Of a stretch of DNA of 64,000 bases, positions 33,211 to 43,302 are shown in pieces. The DNA comes from Cyclaneusma minus. Lineage: Eukaryota; Ascomycota; Leotiomycetes; Marthamycetales; Marthamycetaceae. The position numbers and the translations under genes were made by a program. The notes below the pieces were generated by a model that was given only the letters and a program-made list of their open reading frames with translations, made no database searches and was not told the DNA's origin. The DNA lies in contig JAKZHN010000017.1 in NCBI GenBank assembly GCA_037179335.1, forward strand, positions 802,999-866,998, given 5' to 3'. Within the stretch, counting starts at the first letter, position 1, and the number at the start of each line of letters is the position of its first letter.

Positions 33211-34015
33211 TTTGACAACACAAGTAAAACTGAGTAACGGATGATTGAGAAATGATAGAGATTGGTGTTGAGAGAAAGACGGAGGTTAGGAAGATGGAGG
33301 TTGAGGAGATGGGTGTTGAAAAGGAGGGGGTGAAGGTTTTCGAAACTGAGGGTATGGGTAATGTGGTATATTTATGATTGGATATAATTCAAGGATTGGG
33401 TTTTCCATGATAGTATGAACACGGCTGGATCACAAATGTCAAGAGTCCGGTCCACGACCACATGTGCTCCCCCCTGTAGCCTACCCCACCAGTCCCACTA
33501 ATCAGGTAACACAAGCGCACGGAAACCCCTGCGCAGGCCATGTGCTCCGCTTCGACCCGATATGTACCCCGGACCCACTTGGAGCTGGTGTGGACTGTGG
33601 GGGTGACACCGCGGCGAATATCAGGCCAATTGAGGATTCAAATAGCTCGTAGCACTGGCGAAGCTGTCACAGACTCACGAGGAGCTGCTTTTGGGAACTA
33701 GGTTTGAAACTCGTCTAACTCAGAGTGACTGAGGTCTAGACGTCTTGGAAATCGAACTCTATCCTTCCCCACCACTTACCCCACCGAGTTCCAAAATAGC
33801 CTTTGGCTGTGAAGTAAGATAAGGCACTCTAATAACTTTCCAAGGAGTAGCAATGTCCCGGTGCCTGTCTTGCTTTCCGTCTTGCTTTCGTACGCAGTAT
33901 TCGTGCCCAATCTTAGCTGCGAGAATCTCAAGTGTTTCATTCTTCTACAACTTTGTGCGTCTCAAGCTGCCGGCCTATCTTCGTTGGAATTATAGCACTA
34001 CATCGATTCGTTACT
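33211..34015. promoter_or_regulatory. Divergent OMT/monooxygenase promoter with two TACCCCACC words
   Basis: The region lies between the divergent start codons of the O-methyltransferase and the FAD monooxygenase. It carries TACCCCACC at 33482-33490 and 33777-33785, same orientation, 295 bp apart, and a near relative 'ttccccacc' at about 33766. The same word is in the PKS/PKS promoter and upstream of the DHA2 pump. No gene inside; short frames only. Confidence 0.55.
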
Positions 34016-35556
34016 ATGACTATCGCTGTGACCAAAGGCTCTGGGTTCGATCGCACCGCGCCGGAAGGTAGCTCAGGTATTAGGGTCATTGTCGTGGGAT
34101 GTGGTTATGCTGGGATTGCAGCTGCCATAGAGTGCCACCGAAAAGGACACAAAGTAGTGGTCTTTGAGAAGAACCTCGAAGTTGGTGGTCTCGGTATGTT
34201 CACAGCATTCTTGATCCCGAAATCAGCGCACTAAACTCCTGAATACAGGCGATACTCTCGGAATGTCGCAGAATGGAGCGTTGCCCATTTACCGATGGGA
34301 TAACGGAAAGGTCCACGAGAAAGCGAGTCAGATTGTCTGCAACTACACAGCGCACAATATCCTCACCCACAAGGGAGAGTTCATTCTGAGCCATCCTATG
34401 AAGGGCTACTCTAATGGCTCTGGCTACACGGCACGAAGAGGAGAGATGATGGCCGTCATGTTTGAGTACTTCCAAAAGTTGGGCATCAAGCTCCACACCA
34501 ATGCAGATGTCAGAGAGTACTTTGAGACGGAACAGTCAGCTGGAGTCGTAGTCAACGGTCAGAACTGGGTCGCAGATGCAGTGATATGTGCCGACGGAGT
34601 CCGTAAGTCATCGGAATTTTCTTGTGGATGAATTGCAATCTGATTTCGAAAAGATAGCAAAGGCCGCCACTTCGTCATGGGGAAACCAGATCTTCCCCGC
34701 TGCAGCGGATACGCCATCTATCGAGCATGGTTTACACCACAGCCTTCTCTCAGGGAGAATCCTGCTACGTCTTGGATCTGTCAGGATGGTGACGACGATA
34801 CTGTGATGAACTTCATCGGTCCCAACGTCCACACGCTCATTGCAACAGTGAAGCGTAACAAGGGCATTACATGGGTCTTGACACACGAGGACGAGTATGA
34901 CATTGAAGAGTCTTGGACTCAACCTGGTTCTCTGGACGATGTCTTGAAATGTGTGGAGGGCTGGGACCCCAGAATCGCCGAAGTGTACAAGATCACTCCC
35001 CGCGACCAGATTTTCGATCACAAGCTACTCTACCGCGATCCGCTGCCAACTTGGACATCACCTAGAGGTCGGGTACTCTTGGTTGGAGATGCGGCTCACT
35101 CCTATGTGCCAACGTCGGCACAAGGGGCCACCCAGGCAATAGAGGATGCCGCTACCGTTGCTATCACTCTGGAACTCGCGGGCAAAGATCAGGTGCCGCT
35201 CGCTCTTCGCACTGTAGAGAAGATGAGGTATGAGTTGAATACTCTTTCAGCAGCAGCCAAAGCTGACATCGTGCAGATATGAACGTGCCTCGCTTGGCCA
35301 AAAAATGGGCATCGAGACCCGCGAGCAGTGGGTGAAAACGGATTGGGAGGCAGTCAAGAAGAACCCTGCAATTTTAGCACAGCCTCGCCCGAAGTGGCTC
35401 TTCGACCATGACCCACAGAAGTATGCATACGAAGAATTTGAGGCTGCTGCCCATGCTGTTCTGACGGGCTGCCCATATAAGCCGCGGAATATTCCTGAAG
35501 ATATTGCTAAATACCGGAGTACGGATTTTGAGGATGAAGGACTGGCTAAACGATAG
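34016..35556 (+). CDS. FAD-dependent monooxygenase (class A flavoprotein)
   Basis: Exons 34016-34193, 34249-34602, 34654-35227 and 35277-35556 (introns 49-55 bp) give 461 aa. The FAD dinucleotide fold is at the N-terminus: 'VIVVGCGYAGIAAAIE' (GxGxxG at about residues 28-33) ending in 'VVVFEK'. The DG motif is 'ICADGVHSKGRHFV', completed by splicing. The GD motif is 'LLVGDAAHSYVPTSAQGA' (about residue 322). This matches the salicylate-hydroxylase-like family that hydroxylates or dearomatises phenolic polyketides. An in-frame upstream ATG at 33932 would add 28 residues; I prefer 34016 because its sequence leads straight into the FAD fold as in relatives. Expected to act on the PKS product. Confidence 0.88.
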
Positions 35557-35689
35557 GGGATTGGGGAAACAGGTCAGCCTTGTTGTATAGAGAAACGGTG
35601 ATCAACAATTTAATTGTGCTCTGTGGTTTCGTAGCTCAAAGTGAGACGTGAATTGTCGGGTGAATTGCGGGCAGCTGTCCAGATTCGGA

Positions 35690-35970
35690 GAATTTTGATA
35701 GTTTGGGGAGCTCCCAGGGACCCAATGACTTGGGACTGTCCCGATGACTTGAGAGATTTGGAGTGACCCGACAGATTTCAAATCACTTGGAAGATTTCGA
35801 GTGACTTAAGAATCTTACTTGGGAAATTTACGGGTGATTTAGTGGACCTGAGAGTGATCCACTGAGTTGACAGACTTCAACTCAACTGTTGACAGATTCA
35901 ATTGTCGTGAGAGGTTTGCAGTAACTCGGAAGACCTTTCAAAACTTGGGAGACCCTTAAAGAGTTGGTCA
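35690..35970. repeat. Degenerate 18-20 bp minisatellite (locus 3)
   Basis: Units such as 'gacttgagagatttggagt', 'cacttggaagatttcgagt' and 'actcggaagacctttcaaa' run in steps of about 18-20 bp. They are of the same family as at 7785, 21630 and 42640. The bases from 35970 to 36792 hold only unsupported frames. Confidence 0.7.
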
Positions 35971-36792
35971 GTATATGAAGTCAACAAGTCGAGGACCGGC
36001 CGCCACGCGCGACCTTTGTGGCCGGCAGTTTGCAAGCATTGGGAACTGCTGGCAAACAAGCAACGGCAGTGGAGTCCGGAAGCCATGAGGCACAGGAGAG
36101 CAAACTGGTCAGCCGACAGATGGCCTTGCTAGAAGATCATCCAAGCGACAAGAGGTGGAAGTTGACGGCTAGCTCAAGCTCCAGAGGCCAATGTGTTGCG
36201 GGAGCAAAGCCTCGAGCTGGCCGCTCAAAAAGACAACAGTGACAAAGCTCCCGAACTGTTCTGCATCTCGAGACAGGAGAAGGCAGTCCAAGGTGAGGAA
36301 ATGGCCGTTTGATGGGCCTGCACTTGAGGGCAGCATCATGGAGCCTTGAATTTCACCGGCCATGGCCTCGAGCGAGAGCTTGAAGGAAGCGGTGCAGAGG
36401 TCGACACAAGGAACGAAGAGAGAGTATGTGTACGTTTTGAAGCCGATGGCTTTTCGGCAGTGTTCAACGGTGTAGGATGGAGTTTGTGATCGGGTGGTAG
36501 TGAAGAGTGAGTTCTGCGGATGGTGGAGGAGAGGAAATATGGGCGGCACGAGGAATCTGAGTAAAGCGCGCTAGTCTCCAGAATTGACTTATCTTTCTCA
36601 GAGTAGATCCACAGTGTGCTCAGAGTTTGAACTCGAAGCCAGTCTCCTGCAATCATCCTCGTCATCGAATTAGTCCAACAGGACTGCCTCTTCGTCAGAG
36701 AGCTCAAAGGCCTCGAGATCCCCAAGTTTGAACTTGGGGATAGTTCGCGATTGTTCTGACTACCCAGAAGAAGCAGAAGAGCTCAAGTCGAT

Positions 36793-37907
36793 ATGTCTCC
36801 CAAAGCAAACCAGACGTAAGATGTTCATTCAACCCCGAACAAAGCGGTCATTGAAGCTAACGAATCAGGATTTGCGACATAGAGCAGGAGCAGGATGGCA
36901 AACGACCATGGAAGCATGAGTTCCAAAAGCGCTTACTCAAAGCCTTTGCTTCGCGTTGGCCTTTCTACGCCATAGGACACGAGAACTCAAAGCTGGGGAA
37001 GTGCATGGAAGTGTTCTGGAAGGACAAAGACACGAATCAGGTAGCTGTGGAGCTTCTGACATCTAAGGTACGATGTTATGGTGAGATTATTTGGTGGCAC
37101 ACTAGGCCACTATCACCACGTCTACGCGGACTTCAGAGAAGGCTTATACAAGACAGACGCCTCGCCAGGCACCTTTCGGCAATACCGTAGTCCTGGGCAA
37201 CGCGGGAGCCACCAGAGAGAACTGGATGCCCGGACTGCAGATCCGAAAGCTGGTCGAACTTCTGCGAGGGTAAGAGGTCAGCTTCGATTATGTTGGGGAC
37301 AACACTAACAGTTCCAGATATGTCGAGTTCTTTGGAACGCCCCATCCTGCTTACGGTGAGATCAACCAAATCCCAAATCCACGAGCCTACAAGGCAGAAG
37401 GATCCAGATACTTCCTGACAACGAAGGGTGCGGCGATCAACGAGGAGAGGGCTCAGAAAGTAAGGAGAATCGCCGACCAACTCGAAGCGAGGATTTGGAA
37501 GGCAGATGAAGCTGCCTTCTCGAATATAAGGCCTCTGATCAGTCTAGCCTCTTCTGGAGCATGTAAGCTCCTCCTCAGCTAAGGTAGCTGCCTCTCTTCC
37601 CCATATCAAGCTTTTACCTCCCCTAGCCATATTCCACAAAAGTGACAGAATCTTCCATGTAGAGATATTTCACGTGGAGAAAGTGGCTGTGTTTCCTGAG
37701 CTCGAGTTTCGTATCTTTTACTTCTCCCACACTATGATATTGGATCGTAGATTCGTAACCCCAAGCACAGTAATCCGGGATCACCTGCTAGAAGGTTTCT
37801 TTGTGCAAGTGAGGGCTTGCCTGCCCAGCCCAGCCCAATCCCTACTGGTGATGATCGAAGCTTCGATGGATGATGCACTGCGAAGAGTATCGCTGATGCT
37901 AAGTTGA
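36793..37907 (+). CDS. Hypothetical protein, five short exons (unrecognised)
   Basis: Exons 36793-36815, 36869-37067, 37106-37269, 37318-37562 and 37627-37907 join in phase to 303 aa, all with GT-AG introns of 38-64 bp; the first contains a good branch site (gctaac). Readable parts: 'RPWKHEFQKRLLKAFASRWP', 'GNTVVLGNAGATRENWMPGL', 'YVEFFGTPHPAYGEINQIPN', 'RYFLTTKGAAINEERAQKVR' and a hydrophobic tail region. I recognise no family. The start codon is the weakest point: open but shifted frames lie directly upstream, so the first exon may be wrong or the gene N-terminally damaged. It lies between the tailoring genes and KRR1; a role in the cluster is possible but unsupported. Confidence 0.5.
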
Positions 37908-38065
37908 AAGACATCAAGTGGTGACGAATGGGTGACGCTAAGTTCGATTATTTTCAGCTCAGCAAGACAATCCCGTGTGTTATGACGCCGCAATCCCGCA
38001 TTTGGTATTTGCCCTTCACTCCAAAACACCGTTGCAATGCCACATGTCCAAATACACAGATCTCC

Positions 38066-39163
38066 TCAAGCCTCCTCATCCCCAGCCTCCTCCTTCCGCT
38101 TCTTCTTCTTCTCCTTCTTCGCCTCTCCATCTTCCCTATCATGCTTCCGCTTCTTGGACTTCTTCTCACCATCCTCCTTCGGCGCAATGAAATCCTGGGC
38201 CCTGGCTTTCTGCTTCTCAATCTGCTTATCCTTCTGCTTCTCCAGCCGTTCTTCTCGCACAGCACGTTCTTTTGCTTGCTTGTTGAGGAAGTATTCTCCG
38301 CTTTCGATCTGCAGATCAATCTTGCTCTTCTCCTGTGGTGGCGGGAAGGGCGTGTATGTCTTCTTGCTCTTGTCCGTGACCTTCAATGGCACACGTCGCT
38401 TGCTCAAATTGCGCTTCTTGAACTGAGGCAAGAAGCGATCCCACGACTCTCCAGCCAATTCCGGGTCCTTTGCTAGCTCGCGTTTGATCATCAGTTCTTT
38501 GATGTGGTAGATGGGATGGATGTTGGCCATGCAGTCCTCGATCACACGTCGCACTTCCTTCAAGCCTTTGTAGGGACCCATCGCCGCCACGGTGCTTCCT
38601 TGTACCAGAATGTAGCATTGTGTTAACAGCTCGAGCGCCTTCAAAGTCGAGCCATTGGGACCCAGTATTCTCTGTCGGCGCTTGACGAAGCGTTCCTTAT
38701 TCCGCACCAAATTTCGGATCTTGATAATGTCGCAGGCAACTCCATCTTCCAGAATCTTGACAGCTTGGGGAGCGGGCACGCTACGAGCGAGCAGCTTGAT
38801 CAGATCGCGGGCGTTGAGGATGGCGGCCGGATCATAGGTTTTTAGCGTGGTCGTGACGCTCATTTGACCTTCGACCAAATCGAGGGTGCAGGCGATGCCG
38901 GTTTTCTCGAGCGAGCGGGTGATTAAGGGCCATGCCTCTCGCAAGTAGACTTCGCGGTACTTGGGGAACAGGACGGCGAAAGTAGATTCTTCGAGAAATC
39001 TTCCGGCAACGTTGTCTTCAGGCTTAAACTCCTCGATCTGCACAAGAGTATGGTCAGCACCTTTCGCGGCTAGGGAACTTCCGTTGAAGCATAATGCGCG
39101 CACCTTCCACTTGTCGATGTCATCGGTGTCCCAGGGCTTGTCTTTCTCGTGCGTCGAAGGCAT
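38066..39163 (-). CDS. KRR1, small-subunit processome component
   Basis: Exons 39163-39104 and 39037-38066 with a 66 bp intron that keeps the frame open if retained; the joined junction 'DIDKWK' plus 'IEEFKPEDN' matches KRR1 proteins. 343 aa. It contains the KRR1 small domain ('FAVLFPKYREVYLREAWPLI'), the KH domain ('FVKRRQRILGPNGSTLKALE', 'TVAAMGPYKGLKEVRRVIED') and the conserved 'NIHPIYHIKELMIKRELAKD'. The C-terminus is Lys/Glu-rich, as usual. A nucleolar protein required for 18S rRNA maturation. A conserved single-copy housekeeping gene in the middle of accessory genes; it divides the tailoring block from the PKS pair. Confidence 0.95.
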   Translation of the reverse strand: MPSTHEKDKPWDTDDIDKWKVRALCFNGSSLAAKGADHTLVQIEEFKPEDNVAGRFLEESTFAVLFPKYREVYLREAWPLITRSLEKTGIACTLDLVEGQMSVTTTLKTYDPAAILNARDLIKLLARSVPAPQAVKILEDGVACDIIKIRNLVRNKERFVKRRQRILGPNGSTLKALELLTQCYILVQGSTVAAMGPYKGLKEVRRVIEDCMANIHPIYHIKELMIKRELAKDPELAGESWDRFLPQFKKRNLSKRRVPLKVTDKSKKTYTPFPPPQEKSKIDLQIESGEYFLNKQAKERAVREERLEKQKDKQIEKQKARAQDFIAPKEDGEKKSKKRKHDREDGEAKKEKKKKRKEEAGDEEA

Positions 39164-40201
39164 CTCGGCGGTGGTGGTAGGTTGGCAGCGGGTTTGGTGA
39201 GGGTGTGGGGGATTCGCAGCTCTGAACTTTCAGAAAATTATTTCTGGCTGGCGGCGGGAGCCTGGTCTTGGCGCAACGGCTAGAGGTCTCAGCCTTACTA
39301 CCCTCGCGAAGCAACAATAATTTCACGAATCGCGAAAAGGCTGTCAGAGTGAAATATTCGATAAATCACCGTGTATTTCATGTGCAGATCAATTGTGTTT
39401 CACGCTTCAGACGCCCAGTTTCTGGCCCAAGCTTGCTGGGCGGAAGAACTCAATCACGTGACTTAACTTATATGCGCCAAGTTTGAAGAGTGGGGGTTCC
39501 GGAGCCCGGATAGGCAAGCCGGGCAAGACGCTAACTGAAGACATGGCCAAACTAGCCCCCCAAGGCTCAGATAGTCGCCGAGTAGGCCAGCGGGCTTATC
39601 TTTCTTGCAGCGATCCTGACTTCAAGCTTGTTCATACTATCTCCATTGATCAATTGTTTTGTCACTTTTGCAGGTAACCTTTTGGGACTGGTGCCAACGA
39701 GGCAGCGATCATTCGGTCCCTGACAACTTTTTGGATCACTGCCTTGCTGAAAACCTCGATCCTCTTTACCTTCAGCTTCCAACGCCTTTACCCTGACTGA
39801 TCCAAACCAACAACGCTCTACCAATCCAGCATTGAGCACGTCGAGCCTTGCAGTCGATGTCTTGTCTCCTTTGCAGAAAGCTCGCTCACGTCCGCGGCTT
39901 TCTGCCAATACACACATAACTACGACCGTCAGCGACATTTTCTGTTACCGCCCATGATCACTTACAGTGGGAAGTATGACTGTGTGAAAAGATAAGTGAC
40001 TGTCCAACAGATCCAGGGAGTAACTCACCTTGAATGCCGGGTTGCTGGACTCAGCGCGGGCTAAAGCAACGAGAACTTGCAGTTCTTGATAGGTCATACC
40101 AAACCGCTCCGCTACGGTTGTGTCTCAGCATATGGACGAGAGCATATTCCCGGTCACGACCATTCACTGAAAGGATATAATGCCAGCGACGTGAGCCAGC
40201 T
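39164..40201. other. Intergenic, no gene recognised
   Basis: Divergent promoter region between KRR1 (-) and the hypothetical gene at 40202 (+). A 123-codon minus frame at 39567-39938 has a hydrophobic start but no other support. Confidence 0.4.
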
Positions 40202-41332
40202 ATGGACAACTCCTTGGCTCAGGTGTCCGATCTTGTCGACGATCTCGACCTCATTTTCGCGAATACCATCCTGCGCCGCGAGATGCTCCGAGGCTATGTC
40301 ATCGGCATGGGCTCGGGTCCGAACGAGCGCTGCTTCGACTACGACCTGTCTCGACCCCTTCACACCCGACAATTCTCCCATAGTGTCACCCATTCCGACA
40401 ATCTTGGCACTGGTCCGTCTTACGCCGAAGGTTGCAAACCCTGGGGCATCACCCCCGACTTGGGATCCGGCAGTCAGCCTGGACACGCGTTTCCGAAGTA
40501 CGACGACATCGACCTCATGCCGGGCGTCGATATCGAGCAGGCCGTGAGAGTGAGAGCAGTCAAGGTAAGTTTGTTGTTCATGTATCCAATGTCTTCGTAC
40601 TTGGCTAACAATCCTTCCCAGGCTTTCGTCTTCACCAACGGCGAGGTCACAGCCAACATCGAGCGCGTCTTCATACCCTCCCAAATCAATAACGAGGCAA
40701 ATGTCGGAAGCCAGCGATATTCGGAGTACCTGAAACCCCTGATGGGCGCCACCTCTCAGGTCCTCACCGCCCAAGTCAACTTCTGCCTCATCCCTTGGGT
40801 CGCCGGTGTCATCATCGGCGACGAGTTTGCGACAGCATCTTTCCCGACTACACAAGAGGAAAGGCTCAAATTCTGGCACCGCCACTTGACCCAGGACCTG
40901 TCAATTCTGGAGGATTTCCTGAAACCCTTCAAGGGTTCTTTCGACGTGGAGCACATGCTGTCGTTCGGCACAGGGAAGTCCCTGGGCCATTTGGAAAATG
41001 GCACACTCGAGAGGCGCTTTCACCAATTCCTCCGCCGAAAATTCGTCTATGCAGCCGACGCCGTCTTCTACCATCTGTTTGACGCCGACTTTGAGGCCGT
41101 CAACCCCGTCCCTGGTCCCCCTTGCAAGACAAACGTTCGAGTCATGAAAGTCACATCCCGAATGAAGCGCCACCACGCCCTCCACGATCTCGCTCGGTTC
41201 AATGTGAGCGTTTGGGAGCTGCCCGCAGCCCCGGGAAAGGCTGCTGCAAAGAACGACAAAGTGAGGAACGAGAAGAAGGATCGGGTGAGGAAGCGTGCTG
41301 TCTCTCGGACGTTGGCGATGACATGGTTGTGA
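40202..41332 (+). CDS. Hypothetical protein with frameshifted basic tail
   Basis: Exons 40202-40564 and 40622-41332; the 57 bp intron leaves the frame open but has clear gtaagt and cccag ends. 357 aa. No family recognised. Readable parts: 'MDNSLAQVSDLVDDLDLIFA', 'DIDLMPGVDIEQAVRVRAVK', 'QVNFCLIPWVAGVIIGDEFA', 'LKFWHRHLTQDLSILEDFLK', 'FLRRKFVYAADAVFYHLFDA'. It ends in a Lys/Arg-rich region. A tandem copy of the tail at 41660-41864 shows one more base in the last 33 and reads on into 'DTPHKMKRIGKSSQS'; the same tail ('VVTPRKKKRVINSSQ') is readable here in the +1 frame. This gene has therefore probably lost one base near 41310 and its last residues. Confidence 0.6.
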   Translation: MDNSLAQVSDLVDDLDLIFANTILRREMLRGYVIGMGSGPNERCFDYDLSRPLHTRQFSHSVTHSDNLGTGPSYAEGCKPWGITPDLGSGSQPGHAFPKYDDIDLMPGVDIEQAVRVRAVKVSLLFMYPMSSYLANNPSQAFVFTNGEVTANIERVFIPSQINNEANVGSQRYSEYLKPLMGATSQVLTAQVNFCLIPWVAGVIIGDEFATASFPTTQEERLKFWHRHLTQDLSILEDFLKPFKGSFDVEHMLSFGTGKSLGHLENGTLERRFHQFLRRKFVYAADAVFYHLFDADFEAVNPVPGPPCKTNVRVMKVTSRMKRHHALHDLARFNVSVWELPAAPGKAAAKNDKVRNEKKDRVRKRAVSRTLAMTWL

Positions 41333-41659
41333 CTCCGCGCAAGAAGAAGCGCGTCATTAACAGCAGCCAATGATGATACACTCGTTGTCCGAGGAGATGG
41401 GTGGTAGGGAAAAAGGCGTCCTCTCCTTTCTCGGTGGCTGTGGGTGCGCGACATAGTCCGTACTGGGTAGATCATACAAACAAATGATCCTCAACGGACT
41501 TACTTGCACCATGTGATCTGTGACTACCGTGCAAGCCCTATTATACACTGACTGCCCATTGAATCGATTCTTCAATTTCGAGGCCTGTGTAGAAATGTGG
41601 CGCATGGTGACATTAATTTAAGATCGCTGTAAGATCTCCCAGTTAACTAAAATCACTCA

Positions 41660-41864
41660 GTCGATCCACGATCTGGCCCGATTCCAAGTGAGCGTTTGGG
41701 AGCCGCCTGCACCCAACCGCCTGGGAAAGGCTACAGACAACGAGACGGTAAAGAATGAGAAGCAGAATCTAGTGAGGAAGCGTGCTGAGCCAGTAGACTT
41801 TGGCAATGAGTTGGTCGACACTCCGCACAAAATGAAGCGCATCGGCAAGAGCAGCCAATCGTGA
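41660..41864 (+). pseudogene. Tandem duplicate of the 3' end of the gene at 40202
   Basis: The frame 'HDLARFQVSVWEPPA' then 'GKATDNETVKNEKQNLVRKR' matches the gene at 40202 ('HDLARFNVSVWELPA'). It continues to its own stop at 41862-41864, and the DNA match runs on past the stop ('tgatacactcgttgtcc'). No promoter or 5' coding part precedes it. Confidence 0.7.
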
Positions 41865-41935
41865 TACACTCGTTGTCCAAGGATATGGATGTAGAGAAAA
41901 GGCGTCCTCTCCTTTCTTCGGGCAGTCCGTAGGAC

Positions 41936-42608
41936 TTAGACTCGGCAACAGTCAGCCGTCGGTAGCCCGTGGTGAAAATGGTCTCCCAAGAAAGTCTGCT
42001 TGACCACCAAAGAGGCCCCCTTGCATTTTGCCCATGTCTGGCCTGGCCGCAGGGTGTGACCTTTGCGGGCGTTCGGAGCAAAAGTGTATTCGATTTCGAT
42101 CTTTGGGGCGTGACGCAAAAAATCCTTCTGCCCAGGGGAATGCAATGTCATGGCTACTCTGGTGTTTGAAAGCACCGAGGCTCGTGCCTCGGGCTGGAGG
42201 GCACCAATTTGCGAGATGTTCCCGAGCAACTCGTGGTTCGGGAGTGCCATGACCATGTGCGCAAGTTTGTGCGCGGGTTCGTTCAACCGGAAAGTCCACG
42301 CAGTGGTAGAAGTCGGACCGTTCCCGAGGGTGTTGACCGTCTCCCATCCGGGCGCGATGACAGCATTCTCCCACGTCGAGACGTGCACGGAGTCTGGGAG
42401 GTTGTTCAGTGTGTCCCATGGAGTTTCCGCCGGGAGAAAGCCATATCTAGCAGATGATCAGTATGGTATCGCAGAGAAATAGTGATTTTACGCTCAAGCA
42501 AAGGCTGGCGTCGCCGTAAAATCGCTTTCGGAGCACGTGGGATCAGGAAATAGTAAGTACGTACTGGACTTCGACAGGCTTTGAGGACTGCACATTGGGC
42601 TCCTTCGA
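41936..42608 (-). CDS. Hypothetical protein, 5' end not found
   Basis: Two exons, 42608-42565 and 42446-41936, joined over a 118 bp intron: 'SSKPVEVQ' plus 'YGFLPAETPWDTLNNLPDSV', then 'HVSTWENAVIAPGWETVNTL', 'AHKLAHMVMALPNHELLGNI' and 'DFLRHAPKIEIEYTFAPNAR'. About 185 residues are readable; an acceptor-like 'acatag' before 42608 implies a further upstream exon, but a minisatellite starts there and I find none. No known family. It may be 5'-truncated by the repeat. Confidence 0.45.
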
Positions 42609-42639
42609 CTATGTATAACAGATAGTGAGGGCGTCGGTA

Positions 42640-43135
42640 ATGACTACGAGAAGGATTCAGGAATTTTGCAAATGATTGAGAGTATTCTAATGTTCTGGGT
42701 CGTAACTCGTTATGTGCAAAAAAGGAGGGAAATCTTAATCGGTGATTGAAAATCAGTGGATTGAGGGGTACAGCGAGCGAAACTAGCTGCTATAAATCAT
42801 GAAAGCTTGTTGTAGAAGAAGCCCATGTGACTGGTAGCGCGTGAGTGCCGGTAGAATTGGTATTGCTTGATGTGGAGCAGCAAACTTGACCAGCGCGAGG
42901 GTCAAAGGGCCCCTGGCCTATTCATGTGACGAAGTCAACTGCCCTCATCACCATACAACAAATCGCAAATGATTAGAAGTACTCCAAGCGATTAGAAACT
43001 CCGGAGAAATTGAGAACATTCTGAATAATCGACAGTCTTCTGAAAAATTGGGAATCTTCCGGGTGACTCGGGGTACTCCGAATGATTAGAAGAATTCCAA
43101 GTTTCCAAGTGATGAGAAGTATTTTGAGGAACTAG
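42640..43135. repeat. Degenerate 18-20 bp minisatellite (locus 4, two blocks)
   Basis: A short block at 42640-42700 ('aatgattgagagtattcta') and a longer one at about 42960-43135 ('aatgattagaagtactcca', 'gcgattagaaactccggag', 'gaatgattagaagaattcc') show the same unit as at 7785, 21630 and 35690. Between the blocks nothing is recognised. Confidence 0.7.
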
Positions 43136-43302
43136 TGATAGTCAGAAAGACCGCCTACTTACCGACTGATGATCTCTTGCCGTATGCAGACTTGTTTTAT
43201 TCCCATCTCACTGTAATATATGCATGCAATTCTCTCCCGCCAATCTTTCACCCATGGCAGGGTAATAGTGGTATCATTTGGATATGATTACCTACTCACC
43301 AC

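Noticed and set aside
39567..39938. 123-codon minus frame with a signal-like start
   Set aside because: Only the first 15 residues look meaningful; no cysteines pattern or homologue recognised.
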